A stretch of DNA of 64,000 nt. It comes from Mytilus trossulus (taxonomy: Eukaryota > Mollusca > Bivalvia > Mytilida > Mytilidae). Positions 14,001 to 29,000 of this stretch are shown piece by piece; position 1 is the first letter of the stretch, and every line of letters starts with the position of its first letter. The translations under genes were made by a program, and so were the position numbers. Below the pieces are notes generated by a model. It saw only the letters and a list, made by a program, of their open reading frames with translations, was not told the origin of the DNA and did no database searches. The stretch spans positions 67,525,436 through 67,589,435 of the forward strand of contig NC_086381.1 of NCBI RefSeq assembly GCF_036588685.1, given 5' to 3'.

Positions 14001-17000
14001 TTTTCTCCAAACACGAAAATTGGTTACAACAAAAATAAATGAATATACAGCATACAGAATTGGGTTTTACGAATGGTTTATGTGATGATAATAATGTTTA
14101 TCATCACAAATATATGATTATATACAACTACTGACTTTTGGTGAGGTAAATACGTGGTGTTACTGATGTTTAAAAAACTGACATGCACTAAGCCCAACGG
14201 CCAAGTTTTTCAAAAGATCAATTAAACTATATATTTACTGAAACAAAAGACAGTAATTGTTATTTTTCATATTCCGAGAGACATGTATGTAATACCCAAA
14301 ATCAAACCTTTTAACCAAAATAATGCACCCAATACAACGCAAAGTTTTGCGCGGTGAATATACTATTTCCGCAGGTGAATATGCCTATTTATTCAAATTC
14401 TCATTTATACAGAAAAAAAGATACTAAGACTTTATCAATATTGCATAACTATTATCATCTTTATTGTAGTAAAGTCAGAAGTAGAAAATATAGTCGACTG
14501 CACTTTGATTAAAAAGGTTAAAATGGAGATAACAGATGATGGAAAATACGGTATGTTCTTAAATATATCTATAATACAAAAGAAGCTGTAAAGAGATAAC
14601 AGATACATATAATCTCAATGTCATACACACAATCTACTGTGAACGTACTTTTATTCGTGGGGTACCAATTTTCGTGGTTTTCGTGGATGACTTTATCCAC
14701 GAATTTTAGTGTCCAACGAAACAAACAACCATTGTTGAAATCAAGACATGGACAGATCCCCATCGGTAGGTTTTACTTCTGATATGATCTAGAAAATATA
14801 TTGAATATCGCCAAATCTGAGAATTTTTTAATAGCTGTCACAGATCTACAACCGCATGCAGGATTATACCCATTTAATCTTTAATTACCTTAACTGTACA
14901 ATTTTTGATCTTTTAGTTCTCATAAAAAATATTTTTGATCGATGAAAGTCAGATTTCTGTATTGATATGTTAGTATGATAAGGTGTTCATTTTATATCCT
15001 CATAGTTCTCGTAAATATGGGAAATAATAATTTCATGCTGGGCTTGATTTTGATAAGAATTATTTGACAATTCAAGATACGTTCATAGCATTTGTTTATG
15101 TTACTGTTTTCTTTAGGTGACATGTTTATGGCCTTATAAACACCTTTGATGGTCTGTAATCTGTTGATCACTTTATCATGTGTTAATTAGTGTTATCACT
15201 ACGATTTACACAGGTTAATGTTTACTTTGCAATTTCCTTCAATCCAGACTTTTTGTAACCTTCCTTTCTAAAGGCGCTAGATAACTAAAATGCACGAACA
15301 TGTAAACATTGCGCACACCACGAACATTGGTATCCACAAATTTAAGTACTTTCACAGTATTTAATATTTACTGTATGTTTGTTCCTGAAAGATTGCTTTT
15401 GAATTAGATAGCTTTGATATACAAAGGACTAAATACATATAAAGCAAAATTATCATTTATGTTCTACATACACCAAACTAATATTGACTAACAAATTGTG
15501 ATGCTACGATATGTATAAACTATATTTTAAGGTTGCAAGCTAAATTTGCTGAAAAAAAGATTAGAAAAATCATTGAGTAAAAAGTTAGCCATAAGTCGGG
15601 TTTTCTTTTTACATAGGTGCTATTGACTATTCCATTCGTTATGTCTAAAACATATTTTTATTCTTATTTTGACGAAAGACTGATTGGTATGCGGCAAATT
15701 TTGTAATGTTTCTGTAAAGTTTTAGAAATAAGTTATCATTAAAGGATACATGCCTTATCTTTTGTTTTTTCAGAAGAGATTTTTATAGCTGTTGACAATT
15801 TGAAATGCTTGTTAAAACTAACAGGACTACCAAATGATCTATTGCACACTGCACCTGGAGAGAAATCATCTGATGTTAAAGGTATCAAGATATAACTTAT
15901 ATTAATACAAGTATTACGAATATGCATATCAACATGCTTTTTTGTCTTTTTTATTCTTAAAAAAGGGTTTAAGTGCATTAGTTATCAAAGGTACCAGGAT
16001 TACAATTTAGGACGCCAGACGTGATATTTCTAATTCCAGATTTATTTTTCAGGGAACCAGTTACTTTACGTCGAATGGACCATGGAATGTCCATTGACAT
16101 GGAATGTGGCATTGATTTCCTCAAGTATAAATGACAACTTATATTCTTTTGATGACGAATTCTCCGTTGACTACGTGTATTCTGAGACCAGCAGTAAATT
16201 GATAATACATACAACAGTTCAAAGATGTGTTTTTAGATCCTACTCAACACTGGAAGTGGCTGTGAAAAATCTTATTGGCAAAATTATAAATATATCCAGC
16301 ATAAAATCTACTGAGCCAGAGGAATTGTCTGCTTCGGTTCTAATAATGACCAGACCAGAAGATGAAGGTAAACACTATCAATGGGTTACTCTTGAAGAGA
16401 GGAGCATCAGTTACATTCAGTGTTGTGTCGTTATTCTCCTCTTATATTTAATGCGTTTCCCTCGGTTTTAGTTTGTTACCACGATTTGGTTTTTGTCCAT
16501 GGAGTTATGAGTTTTGAACAGCGGTATACTACTGTTGCCTTTATTTATTAAACAAGTAAAATTCAGAATTATTTATGCAAGTTATGTCTGAGAATGCTGA
16601 AAGTCTTAGCACCGCATAAACAGCAATTCTCCCGAAACACAAATTACCATCCTGATTTATATGCATTTAATGGTTACTCTTGCAGGTCAAAAATGGTTTG
16701 ATAATACTTTACAAAAAAATTAGATTATACTACATGTATTCATAAGAGGACAATCATATTTTATAATCAAAATAAAGAGAAACAATACCATGGACAAAAA
16801 TAAATAAGGATGACAAAACAAACAACGGTAACAACACATCACAAAGAAAACTAAAAACTTGAACCTATAATTATTTATCACATAAACAAGTTATTGCTGA
16901 ACATGTTTTTAATAGTTTTTTTATACATTACTAGTATGTACAATGTACATGATTCAAAAGTTCTTCAGAATATATATTCTGAGTAATGATTATGATTTTC

Positions 17001-20000
17001 TTTTAGATTACCTATATGAATGGAAAAAAAATATAAATTGATAAAGAAATGACCAAGGCTTAATTTGGACCATAATCTAGTTTAGTTTGAGTTGTTAAAT
17101 CATTATCTACGAAAGGATAATCATTAGACCAGGTTGACAAATTGGAAAATAAACTGTAACATAATATGTGTAGAAAGAAGGTTAAATCTGTGTGTAACAG
17201 ATATATTTATTGGTTGAATTGTAATTGAGCTTTTGTCAATTGGTCAATTCAATTTTAATATAATACAAATCAAGGACGAGAGCGAAAACAAACATAAACC
17301 CAGTGGTGGATAACACAGAATAAACAAAACTGACACCGAATGATAAAACATCATATAACAGACACAGGACAACATAAGTTATTTATGTTTTAATCTTAGG
17401 CATATAGCATACGTCTATGTTAACAATGTTAATCTCAAACAACTTGATTCTAATTCAACTAATTTTGTCACTTTAGTAGTTTGTATGTTTCTAGAAGACT
17501 CTAGTATGATTCTGTAAGCCTTTGTTGTTGTGTTTTCGGCATGTCTATATTCTGAACATTAGAAAGCTCCTTTAAATTAGAATACATAATCCTATAAGGT
17601 CCTTTGTTGCAATATGTTATAGAAGAATCCATATAGGTTGAAGTAAATAAATGATTTACTTTAGTTATCTCTGAGTTTGTGTTAAAATTAGCAACAGTAT
17701 GGGTGCTCCCGTTTGTGGTGCTTAGTCTTTAGAATTTTATGCTACGTTTTATACATGTTTTTTTTTTTTTTTTATCGTATTTGGTTCTTTGCCAAGATGG
17801 GGCATTTGTGCAAATGAGAAAACTTCACAAGAGTACAAATGGCACAGATATTAAAAACAAAAGGTCATCATACGGCCTACAACAATGAGTAGAGCCCATA
17901 CCCCATAGTCAGCTATTAATGGTTCGTTTCCAAATTATAAGTTAGATATCTTTCGCCTCTTTTATAATTTTTGATTTTCCTCATATTCAACAGAATCCTT
18001 TCAAGCCAAATTCAACAAAGAGTGGAAAACAGACAAATCAATATCTGGATTGAAAGACAATATTGTGACATGTGACCATTGCACACAGAGTTTCAGCTGC
18101 AAAAACTGCACGTCAAAGATAAACCACATCAGGAGACAAGACAAAGCTCTTAAGATGAAGGATCAAACAATACAAAGTGAGTATGTGTTCGTAACTGTCG
18201 CATTGTTTATTTCAGAGCATAAATACAACAAAAAGAAGATAAAAAGATATTTTTGAACATTATAAATCAAACGAAATTGAGAAACCAACATTAATATTGA
18301 GATAGACAAAAACAAAACAATTCTATAAAACTCAAAACTGATCAACTCAACTAGATATTGCAAATAATCTAACATTCTCTGGAAGGGTAAACAACATTCG
18401 CAATGGATTATTTCACATTTGTGGAAAACATGACGGGTTGTGATCAAAAACCGTTGTCAATATAAAGGAATTAAATGCGACTGTCAAACAAATGAGATGT
18501 TTAGCCAGCTATAAAACCAGGTTTTATTCACCATTTTCTCAATTAAGAAATACCTGTATCAAGTTAGGAAATTGACAATTGCTGTCAATTCGTTAGACAA
18601 TATTCGATGTGTTTGAGCTATTGATTTTCCCGGTTGCCAAGGGACTTTTCGTTTAAAATTTACCTCGGTGTTCGGTTGTTTTGCTACTTTAATTTCTACT
18701 ACAATTTAAACATATTAGTAGTGAAAATCCGCAAAACCAAAACCAATTCATAACGGTATCAGTAAAGTTACCGAAACAGTGATATGATTTAAACGATTTG
18801 TCAGTTAGTTCGTAGTGTTTTAAAATCATATTCAATTTGATAATTAAACAATGTATGAGTAAAACACTTTCATTTTCTTCTAACACAAGGGTTAGAAAAG
18901 GCATTAACAAAGAGAGAGAAAGAAGCGATTGAAGGTATGATTGTCGTTTTAAGTTTTAAGTGTCCACTTCTGCCTTACGAATATTATATAAAAACATTGT
19001 GGTTCCGATAACTAGGAGTTTACAAAAACCAACAAAGCACGCATACTTTTAAAACAAAACATTGTATACAACAAGTTTTTTTAAAACTATAAATGAAACA
19101 GAATCAATTTCCGAAAAAATTAAAGCCTGACAAAACCACATTCATGTAAATTGACTAGCCGATTACTTATATTAAATCAAGTTTCAGGAACTGTGTCCTT
19201 TGACTAAAATTTGCTCTGCTTGCAGTCTTAAGATTTCAAAGACGAATTTGATCTTTTTAGTTAGTTAATTTGCCTATTCATCCTATTTTTACCTACTTGT
19301 ATTCTTGAATATAACGATGGTGGATGATACAGATATGGCATGACACACTTACTCCTTCGACACATATAGTAAATGTAGTATTGCTCGTTTTGTGGTTCAA
19401 AACCAAGGCTCCGTGTTGAAGGCCGTACTTTAACCTATAATGGTTTAATTTTTAAATTGTTATTTGGATGGAGAGTTGTCTCATTGGCACTCACACCACA
19501 TCTTCCTATATGAATAGAATCCATTAGTTTATCTTTTCACTTCGATTTATATTATGAAAATTGATCTATGAGACTATCGTAACGGTTTACCTCTTATTTC
19601 CATTGACAAGTATATATAAAAGTTAAAAAAGAATATTTCAATGTAATAAATAACTTTTTACGTCATATGGTTATATTATCTTCACGATATCGCTTATCAT
19701 AATTGTTCATACATTTTTCTAGTTTCGGAAATTTCTTTTATCTATGTCAACACGTAACATGATACAATAAGAACGCGTTTTTAATATAGTTATGTTTTTT
19801 TATTATCAGTGATCTTATATAGTTTTATTCCTAGTATTTTATTTTCTGCTTGTATTGTTCAACCATATCATGGATATGTTCTTGTAGAGGACGAATCTGA
19901 CTACGACTCTTACTATTCTACCGAAAAGAACACAATCAACGAAGGTAAGTACACAAATCACATCATCAACGTTCTAATTTATAGAATGAAGGGAAGATAC

Positions 20001-23000
20001 AGTATTTATCTTTTTGACGAGTTTTAAGCGAGTTTGATGTATAATTTCTGAGGTTTTTTTTAATGTGAAGGTAACTCCTCAAACAGTTTTGATTAGTATC
20101 GTTAGTGATGCATCTATTTCCTTCAGCATATGTGTAATAAGTCTCGAACTGAAATAAAAAAATAAACAAGCAGTGAAAAGTAAGATTTTATAAGGAGACA
20201 CATTTTTCCTGAATAACCTGTGTTTGGAGTGTTTTTTAAACAAAAGTATACCGCATATAAAATTGAAAGAAAGTGGAAAAAGGGCCGATAGTCATATGAA
20301 ACAGACACCACTATAACTTGCCAGAATCCCTTTTTTTTCAACAATGAATATTTCACAACAAAGGTTATCTTGGAGGCCTTGCAATTGATATTGCACTGCA
20401 AACTGACCATTATACAACCCAGTAGTAAAAAATTAAAAACAATACAGCAAACAATTGAAAGACAACGAGATGATCTCAGATGCTCCGGAATTGTAAGCAG
20501 ATCTTGCCCGACATGTGGCACCCTTCGTGTTGTTATGCAACTTCACACCAGGTGATAAATCTGCAGGTATAAATGCTAATTGTTATAATTTGCTACGTGT
20601 CGTTGTGTTTAGTGGACTTTTTGAAAAATGTTTTTATTTTTCAACTTAGAACCCAGTGACTATACAGAAAATTCATTAACAACAAGAGAAATTGAAATGT
20701 CAGAAGGTAAAAAAACAATTTTACGAATTTTAAAATTTTACTGTTTTTAAACAACAAGTATAAAACAGTCTTAATACTTTGAGATCAGAATTGCATTCTT
20801 AAAAATGCATGTTAAGGAAGGTTTATAACTAGGCATGGGGTCATGCAAAATTTTAATAGTGATGCATCGTAATACATTACATTTTTATAAGTAATCGTAT
20901 GTAATTTGTAATGTAACGATTTCTTTGCATTACATGTAATTTTATTTTAATGCATTACTTTAACCAAATGTTGTATAATTTCATGCATTGCATTGCATGG
21001 CATTACTTTTTCACAAAATAATGATCTTTTAAGAATTGTTGGAGATGTAGCGATAGCAGAATTTAAGATTTCTGGTTCAATCAAGAACATATATATTTGA
21101 ATATTGATTTTTATTGTATTTAAAAAGCATTACAGTAAAGGTGTTGTCAACAGATTGTTGAATACATTTCCATGTTTAAATACCAAAAAATTGAACATTG
21201 TCATAAAACACTAATTTTCATAGCCAATTAAACATCTCACTTGTATGACAGTCGGACAAAATTCCATTATTCTGTCAACGATGTGTGAACGAAACAAATG
21301 ACATAAAAGGTAAAAAATAGGGATACAGCGTTCAAAATTGTGTTAAATCATCGTAAACATTATAAAATAAAAAATTGATACGGAACATTTATCAATAAGG
21401 TCTGGGTGCCTTCCGATTAACATTTTTCAGAAAATGACAGGACGTTCTTTGACATTCGTTCTTAATCTTTCTACACCTATGACGTTTTACAAAATCTGAG
21501 TAGCAGCTCGTGTGTCATTTTCATAGATTCTGGTACTCAGATGGTCATGTATGTGAAATTGGAGGTATAAGTCTAAAATCAGTCTGAGGAAGACATACTT
21601 TTCTGATAATTTTGAAATTTACAAAATTATGAATGAATTCATAAAAAGAGGGCATATATAGCCTGTTTCTCAAATATTAAGTGCCTGGTTTGGTGTATCA
21701 AAATTGCGTTTACCAGTGAAGCACGCGTTGATCGATAAATGCAGGCCTAGGTATATTGATCCCGATTCCATAAAATGTTCCATAAAAAGTGAAAAATTTA
21801 ACGTGGATAGGAATTTGGCGTTATATAAAGAACATATACACCATAATTTTAAAATACAGAAGAGCATTTGAGTGTCTTTTTGCATTCTTTGTTATTGTAT
21901 TAAAAGTTAACAATATTTTGTATGTAGTTTGTAGTTTTTTTTATAACAGTAATAAACCGTTCTCTCATATGCCTATAGCAATAATATAAATGTTGAATAT
22001 CAAGGATTTTATAATTCTATTGTTTAAGAATTTGTAAGGTTTTTATTTTGTAGGAATATGTTTTCTCAATCTGTTAAATGTGATATCATTCTTTTAAGAA
22101 CCAGAACAAAAGAAAAGAAAAACAGCAACTACTTCCGAAACTGAAAACTTAGAGGAGAATCGAACAGATGGTATGAAAAGTATTGTGATCCAATGTATCA
22201 AAAAATAATAAAGTAGCATATATCCATCCATTAATTTATGATAGAACTTCAAAACAAAATAGTAGTCAGATATACATGTACAAAATCCTATTTGATAATT
22301 GTGATTTATAATATTTGAATAAAGGGGTTTACTTTGTTTGCATTTGATTAAAAGATGCAAATGATATTAAAAAAATACCAGTTTTTTTTTTTAATACTTT
22401 TGAAATCGCAAAAAATAAATATAAGGCCTCATCAAATACAAAATGTACTTGACCGACAAATGAGAGGGTGAAAAGCCAAAGAGATATCCAAACTAGAAAA
22501 TGAATTAACTATGTCATTGCAAAAAAACGACCAAACGACAAACAACAATCTACAAAACACTACATATGAAAATACGACTGAACAACACGAACATTACCTA
22601 AAACCGGGGATGACCTCAGATTGTCGGGACGAGGAAACAGATCCTGCTCCATACATTGCATCCGATCTTTTGCTCAAGTCCTTGCCAGTAGTTCGCAGAA
22701 AAGATTACGATATTGTGGTGACGACATTTTGTACATAACCGTCGTCATGTATGCAGCAGATTTTTAATGCGGTTGATAATATTTTCGTAAGGAATGACTT
22801 TAACGTCAACACTTGTAATTCTCGTATGAACCACTTACTTGCGAGGAGCCAACTTATAAATAGAGATACTGTTTGGAAATACACCAAACAAATTATTAAA
22901 AGACAATAACTATCTTTCGCGGAAAAGATAATGAAAAATGAACTAATTAGCACTCATGCTAGCTCTCAAATTAAGGATTACAAGAATAATTGTAGAATTC

Positions 23001-26000
23001 TATAAATGAAAGTCAGAATAAAAAATGTACTCTACCTATCACATTGTGTATATGCCTGCTCCAAGGTAAGAGTATTTGATTTAATTGTTGTCGTACATGT
23101 ATGTTGCTTTAAATCCATGATATCATATTTGCTATTCGTTAATCATTTTCTACATACATCATTCCTTTTGTTTTCTCGCTCGAATACTTTAGAACAATTG
23201 ATGTCAGAACATATAGTGGATAAACATATACATATGTATTTCAAGCATACATGCACTGAAAAAGGAAAGTATAATCTACTATAAACTATAAAACAATATG
23301 ATTTTTTGTATTCTAGTGATTTATATACATTTATCAAAATACTTTTAAATTGAATGTTCTTATAGATGGGAAAAAATCATTAAACAAGTTAGTGGTTGAT
23401 ATGAAGCAAGCATTACAAAAACTTGGCGAAATCCCATTACTTGACCATTACATAAACATATATAGGAAATATATGAAGGATATAAGGCTAAAGGTAATTT
23501 ATATTTTTGAACATTATCTGAAACGTATAATATATATTTTGCATTAGTCAAAATAAAAAATAAAAACACGTCAGAAAAAAATACGAATAATTATTCAAAA
23601 ACATAATATATTCAAACAAGGAAATGCGGGATGTTTTTTTTATTGTGTTGTAGAATAAACTGTCTCATCTTAATTTCTATTTTTCTATTCATGTCTATCT
23701 TTCTATAATAAAATCAAATAAAGACATATCATAAAAGAGATCTAAAACCAAGCAATGTTTGATTGATCAATCTATCTCATTTTATTCTTTTACGCACGAG
23801 GAAACATCCGGGAGACTTTTATTTTCTGAAACAACTCTTAGCCAATGTTATCCTACGCCCAACATGTGTTTTTAAATATTCTTTATGCAATACGTTCATG
23901 ACAAAAAACCTGAAGGTTAAAAACACAAATCACGATTGAGAGATTAAATACTTATATATAACAACCAAACCCTTAGTTAATAGTTTGAAAATAAATTTGT
24001 GTAAATAAAGGCGACAGTAGTTTACCTATATTCAAATCTGGGATCTCTATCAAAGTAGACAAATGAAGCTAAAAAACAAACATAAAAAGCTGATAAAATC
24101 GCATGAACTCGAGAATCAGCAAAATCGAAATCGATTAATGCTGTGCATGCATAACCCACAATGTTAAATCACACTCAGTCAAAATGTCACAATTGGGATT
24201 ACATCATAATCTGTTACAGATCAGACCGCAATACATGTTCATAGTTATTTGAGAATACGACAGAACGTATCGGTCAACCAATTTGTGACTGTGTCCATAC
24301 TCACTTATGATGTCGATTTTATTAATTGTTTCTAATAGTCTGTTTGAGCAGTTTTGCATACACCGTCTCAAGAACCATTAACAGTGTGACCATGCATGAG
24401 CGTAACAAATTGATTGAAATATGTACACTCCATACGCTGGAGCTGGTACGTTAATGCTTAGAAATGTAAAGTATACAATTAGAGGATTAAAATCATCACG
24501 ATCATACCAGATTTTAGTTTGAAAACTGTAATCTGTATCAATATTGAGACCAAAAGATTCCAAACTATATTTTTTCCTCGGTATTATCATCTATCTTAAG
24601 AAACGGTTCACCATCACGTATCATCTGTACTTGATGAACAGTACTAGCTCCATGACAATATCTACAATACCATCACACAGCATTCAAAATCTTAAATTTA
24701 GAATTTTATAAGGATTCAGTTTTGATGACATTGAACAATATAACCAACAGTCTATTAGTTATTGTTTGTGTTTTCCGAATTGTGTATACCGATCATCAAT
24801 TAATCAAAACAGTATATACATAGAACGTGACTTTCACACAGTTCTTATATTGAATTGATATGACATTTTTATTTAGTGGCTTGCTGGTATACATACTAGA
24901 CATCGAATGAAGCCAAAGAATGAAAAGGCAATACTGGACAACCTTTTTAAGGAGAAAAAGAAGAGAACAAAGTTGATTGCAAAATTAAAGGATGTAATTC
25001 ATAATCAGGTAATTTTACCAAGTTACTTATTAGAAGGCGTTAAATATAATGCTATTTATTTTTCATGCTCATTTATTTGAGGCAGACATAAGTTCATCAT
25101 GCACACATATTGGATATCTTTTTATAGTGAAAATGGAACTGTTTGAATTGTTAATAGTTGCGTAAATTTACTTAATAAATTACTGAAATCATAACAGGTT
25201 GCTTTCTTTGTATAATTAATCATATGTCAATAGTATTTTTTATTGGCTAGATCTTTTTTGGAATTCATAAACAAAATATAAAAATAAAATTCACCTACAA
25301 ATTTCAACTTATACTAAATATCATTTGTCTCCACAAGAACCATGATTGTGTTAGTCAAATTTCAATTTTGTTTACAGGATGAGTTTACAACAATCGATGA
25401 TAATTTTGGTACTGATATACGTGAGTAGAAAGCAAATCAACTATAGTTTTTTTTAATTTGATCTTATTAGAAATACATTGCATTTTTTAATCGAATACCT
25501 ATGAAAAAAGACTTATTATCAATAAAAACGTCTACTTGTGATACTGAAAAATATGTGTTTGTCTGATAAAATGTTAACTGAGATCGGTGTTCCGAAAACT
25601 TCATTCGGGAAATATACTTTTGAAATGATTTACTTTGCAATACATACTAGTATATTGCTATGTTACTTTATATTACAGTGCGGTTGGATTTTAATTTAAA
25701 GAAATCATTACTTAAATTTAGTTTTGTATAAGTTGTCAGTAAATTTAAGTGCTTTATTTCTTTTTTATTATATAAGTAGTTTTGATGTTTGTGACCATTC
25801 TATGCATTTACGTGATATCCTGTTACTTCGCTTGTTTAGATCAGGATACGCATTGACCACGTACACACATGTCTACCCGAACATATTGATTGTGTACCTA
25901 TTCCGAGCCAGTATTCCAAACATGTTTGTAACAAAAAAGGGAAATAGTTATTACAACAAGGAAGTTGAAAAAAAAACCTGTTGAGATTCAAATAAGATTG

Positions 26001-29000
26001 AATGGATCACATATCAATTGATTAGCTGATAAACAACATTACCATAAATATAAACATTTATATCCTGTTAGTTATAAGATTTTACATTTATAGACTTCCT
26101 ACCAGAGTTTGTTTATCTTTGAAGGAATGCAGCAAAGGTTTCTTTTTCTTAATAATACCGACGTCATAAAAGAGGGACGAAAGATACCACATAGACAGTC
26201 ATAAATCGAAAATAAACTGACAACGCCATGGCTCAAAAAGAAAAAGACAAACAGACAAACAATAGTACACATGACACAACATAGAAAACTTAAGAATAAA
26301 CAACACGAACCCTTCCAAAAACTAGGGGTGATCTCAGGTGCTCCGGAAGGGTAAGCAGATCCTGCTCCACATATGACACCCATCGTGTTGCTTAAATGAC
26401 AACAAATAACATATTCCATAGTTTGTTGTCGATGAATGTATCTAGGCCTATGGTTCAAAATTTAGATGACATGCCCAATTGGTTTGCTGATCTCTCACAT
26501 TCATAGAATGCTGTAATATACCACAGCAATTTTCTTAAAATATTCGTATTGTGTTGTAGGGTTTCTGGATGTTGACCAAAATCCCGCTACAAAGTAAGTG
26601 TTCCTATATTAATCAAAGTAATCATGGGTTTCCATTCAATACTTTCCTCATTAAAATGTTTATTTTATCAATCATATTTAAATGACATCTCTCATAATCG
26701 AGGACTAATTGCCTAAATCTGCTCGATTTAGTACCTTGCTTATTTCTTATTGATATGCGTTTTTTGTCTGAAAAATGATTTGCCACATATCCCAAGCAAA
26801 CCAATGATCCAATAGTCCACCCGTCTAATTTGTTAAATGGCATCACCGTACTGTACGCATAACTTGCATTAAGTTTTGATAACTAGCAGCGTCATTATTG
26901 CAATTAGAATGTTTTAAAGCTAGTCGTTTATAGTAATTTCGGTTGCCGGTTGGTCCAAGTAGATGTCTGTTTTATTTTAATTGGGTTCCTGTTCTCTTAA
27001 TTTAGTTTGCCTTAAGCAAATATTATAAAACTAACCCCATGCTTATTTTCACAAAATTTAATTTGTGTTGTGTCTCTTTTACTGTGCTAGAGTTAAAACC
27101 CTTAACAAATGGTATAATTGTTTAATTTTCGTTTTCGTTCTCAATCAAATTTTATGAAACTTATACACAATAGTAATTACAATACAAATCAGATCTAGTA
27201 TAAATTCGGGCAACGCCATTTGTACCGTTTATCAGTTGAGTCCCTTTTCAATTTTATATGATACAGCGGACGCATCATCATTGTCCCATGAACACATTCC
27301 CCATTTAATTTTTAATTGTATATAAACTTGAGCTTAATACTGAAAATTAAAATATTCTTTTAATAAAATACTTGATATTTTTTTGTTTGTTTTGCACATT
27401 CAAACAGAGAACAGATCCCAATACACACTAAATTAAGACAACTACAGTATGTATATACGATTCGAAAATTTTGTTCGTACTTTCTTTTACCGATCGTAAA
27501 AAGTTGTAAGGTGCAATATTCGTGACATCTAGATCAAATAGCAAGAGTTAACAATTTCAAATCTTGCAAGAACTACAGGTTTTAGCATACACATTTGTTT
27601 TTCCAAAATCATGTACAACCTAATAAAAATATTGATTAATTCAAACAAACAAACGCCTATTGAAAAAAAGAACATGCAGTCTTGCTAGAATGTAGAATTT
27701 ATAGAGAAAAGTTCTCGAAGAATGATAAAATAGCTGTAAAAGCAACATAATTCTTTTGAATCAATCAATAATTGTTTGGCTATAAAATTAATATTTCGTT
27801 TGTAGGCCAGTGGAATTTATTAGGTTATAGATAAATTGTTTTCGAATATTACATTTTTTCCTGAGCGCCTGCAGTCATCCTCGTTATTATATAGGACCCT
27901 ATGGTGTACTTTGTTAAGGACCGTTTTCGTTTGGTTGCCTGCTTTGTATTTGTCAAGGAGTTACACTCATCTGTCAAATAAATTTGTTTATATGCAACAC
28001 TCCGTCTACGTCACTACGTTTAATTGAATTTGTGAAGAAAGGTTTCACTTAGGAAACTTCAAAAGAGTCAAATATAAATCATTTATAATCCACAGTAACA
28101 ACCCTGAAAACTGACATTATAGTCTAGAAAACATAAATTAGTGATTAATTGAAAGTATACAAAGATGGTCAATCAATAAATACAATAACTCTTTTATGAA
28201 ACAAATAGTTGCTTCTAAAAAACATGTTTTCAAGTATTTTTTACATAAAGCAGACCATTATTTTTTTTGGCGTAACATTTTCTTTATTTTTGAGCAAATC
28301 ATTATTATTTCATTAAATATAGGGTTTACCTTTCTTTTGCCAAATGTTTTTGTTTTTTTTCTTTTAATGTTTGGAAAATATTGAACTTGATATACAGTGA
28401 TAAATGCAAGATGAACTAAGAGAAGTTTAATGTGTGTCAGAGTTTTATAATCATCTCGTTATTAATCTAGCTATTGATTTTGATTTTTAGCAGGTTGACT
28501 TTTTTAAAATACATGAACATAACTTTCAATCTATGCTTGCAACAAAAACAACAAAGTGAATTTTAAGGAATGTTCGAAAGATGTTTGTTCATGCTTACCA
28601 TTACCATGAAAATTAAATTAGAATTTCAAAATCCCACATCTTAAATGCCATCTAAAATCATCACCTCTTCAAAATAGTATCTGATGTATATACCATATGT
28701 ACTTTACATACAACTGAAAACCTTTTTTGGGGGCAGATTGCAGTGTCCTTTACAACTTTGTGATTGAAATAAATGGATGATTCAAAATTTATGAGCACTA
28801 AATACATGCTATTTTTCGTTTTGCGGTTATAAATAGTTGAATAACAATGTTTTTTTCAATCAATTTTAACTTTTTTATTGAAATATCTGATTAAAGGCGT
28901 GGTATATAAAAGATATATCATTGATATTTTTATGATCGTTTGATATTTGAATTTTATTGATGGTTTTTAATGCTGAACTAATTTCTTATACTTAAGACAG

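Larger units (their letters stand above)
10251..14469. repeat. Intron 5: families B, C, E and H
   Basis: 10755-11460 holds three eroded family B copies. 11685-11920 and 12452-12540 are two halves of one family C 3' tail, split by a nested insertion (11921-12451) carrying family E and a short B-like piece. 13835-14060 is a palindromic family H copy. 13205-13399 contains a short open, protein-like frame discussed separately. 12540-13200 and 14060-14469 show nothing further. Confidence 0.6.

Noticed and set aside
23176-23283. Possible extra exon of the HEPN gene (EQLMSEHIVDKHIHMYFKHT)
   Set aside because: Good acceptor and open phase, but no donor returns to the frame of the next exon. It could be an alternative last exon.
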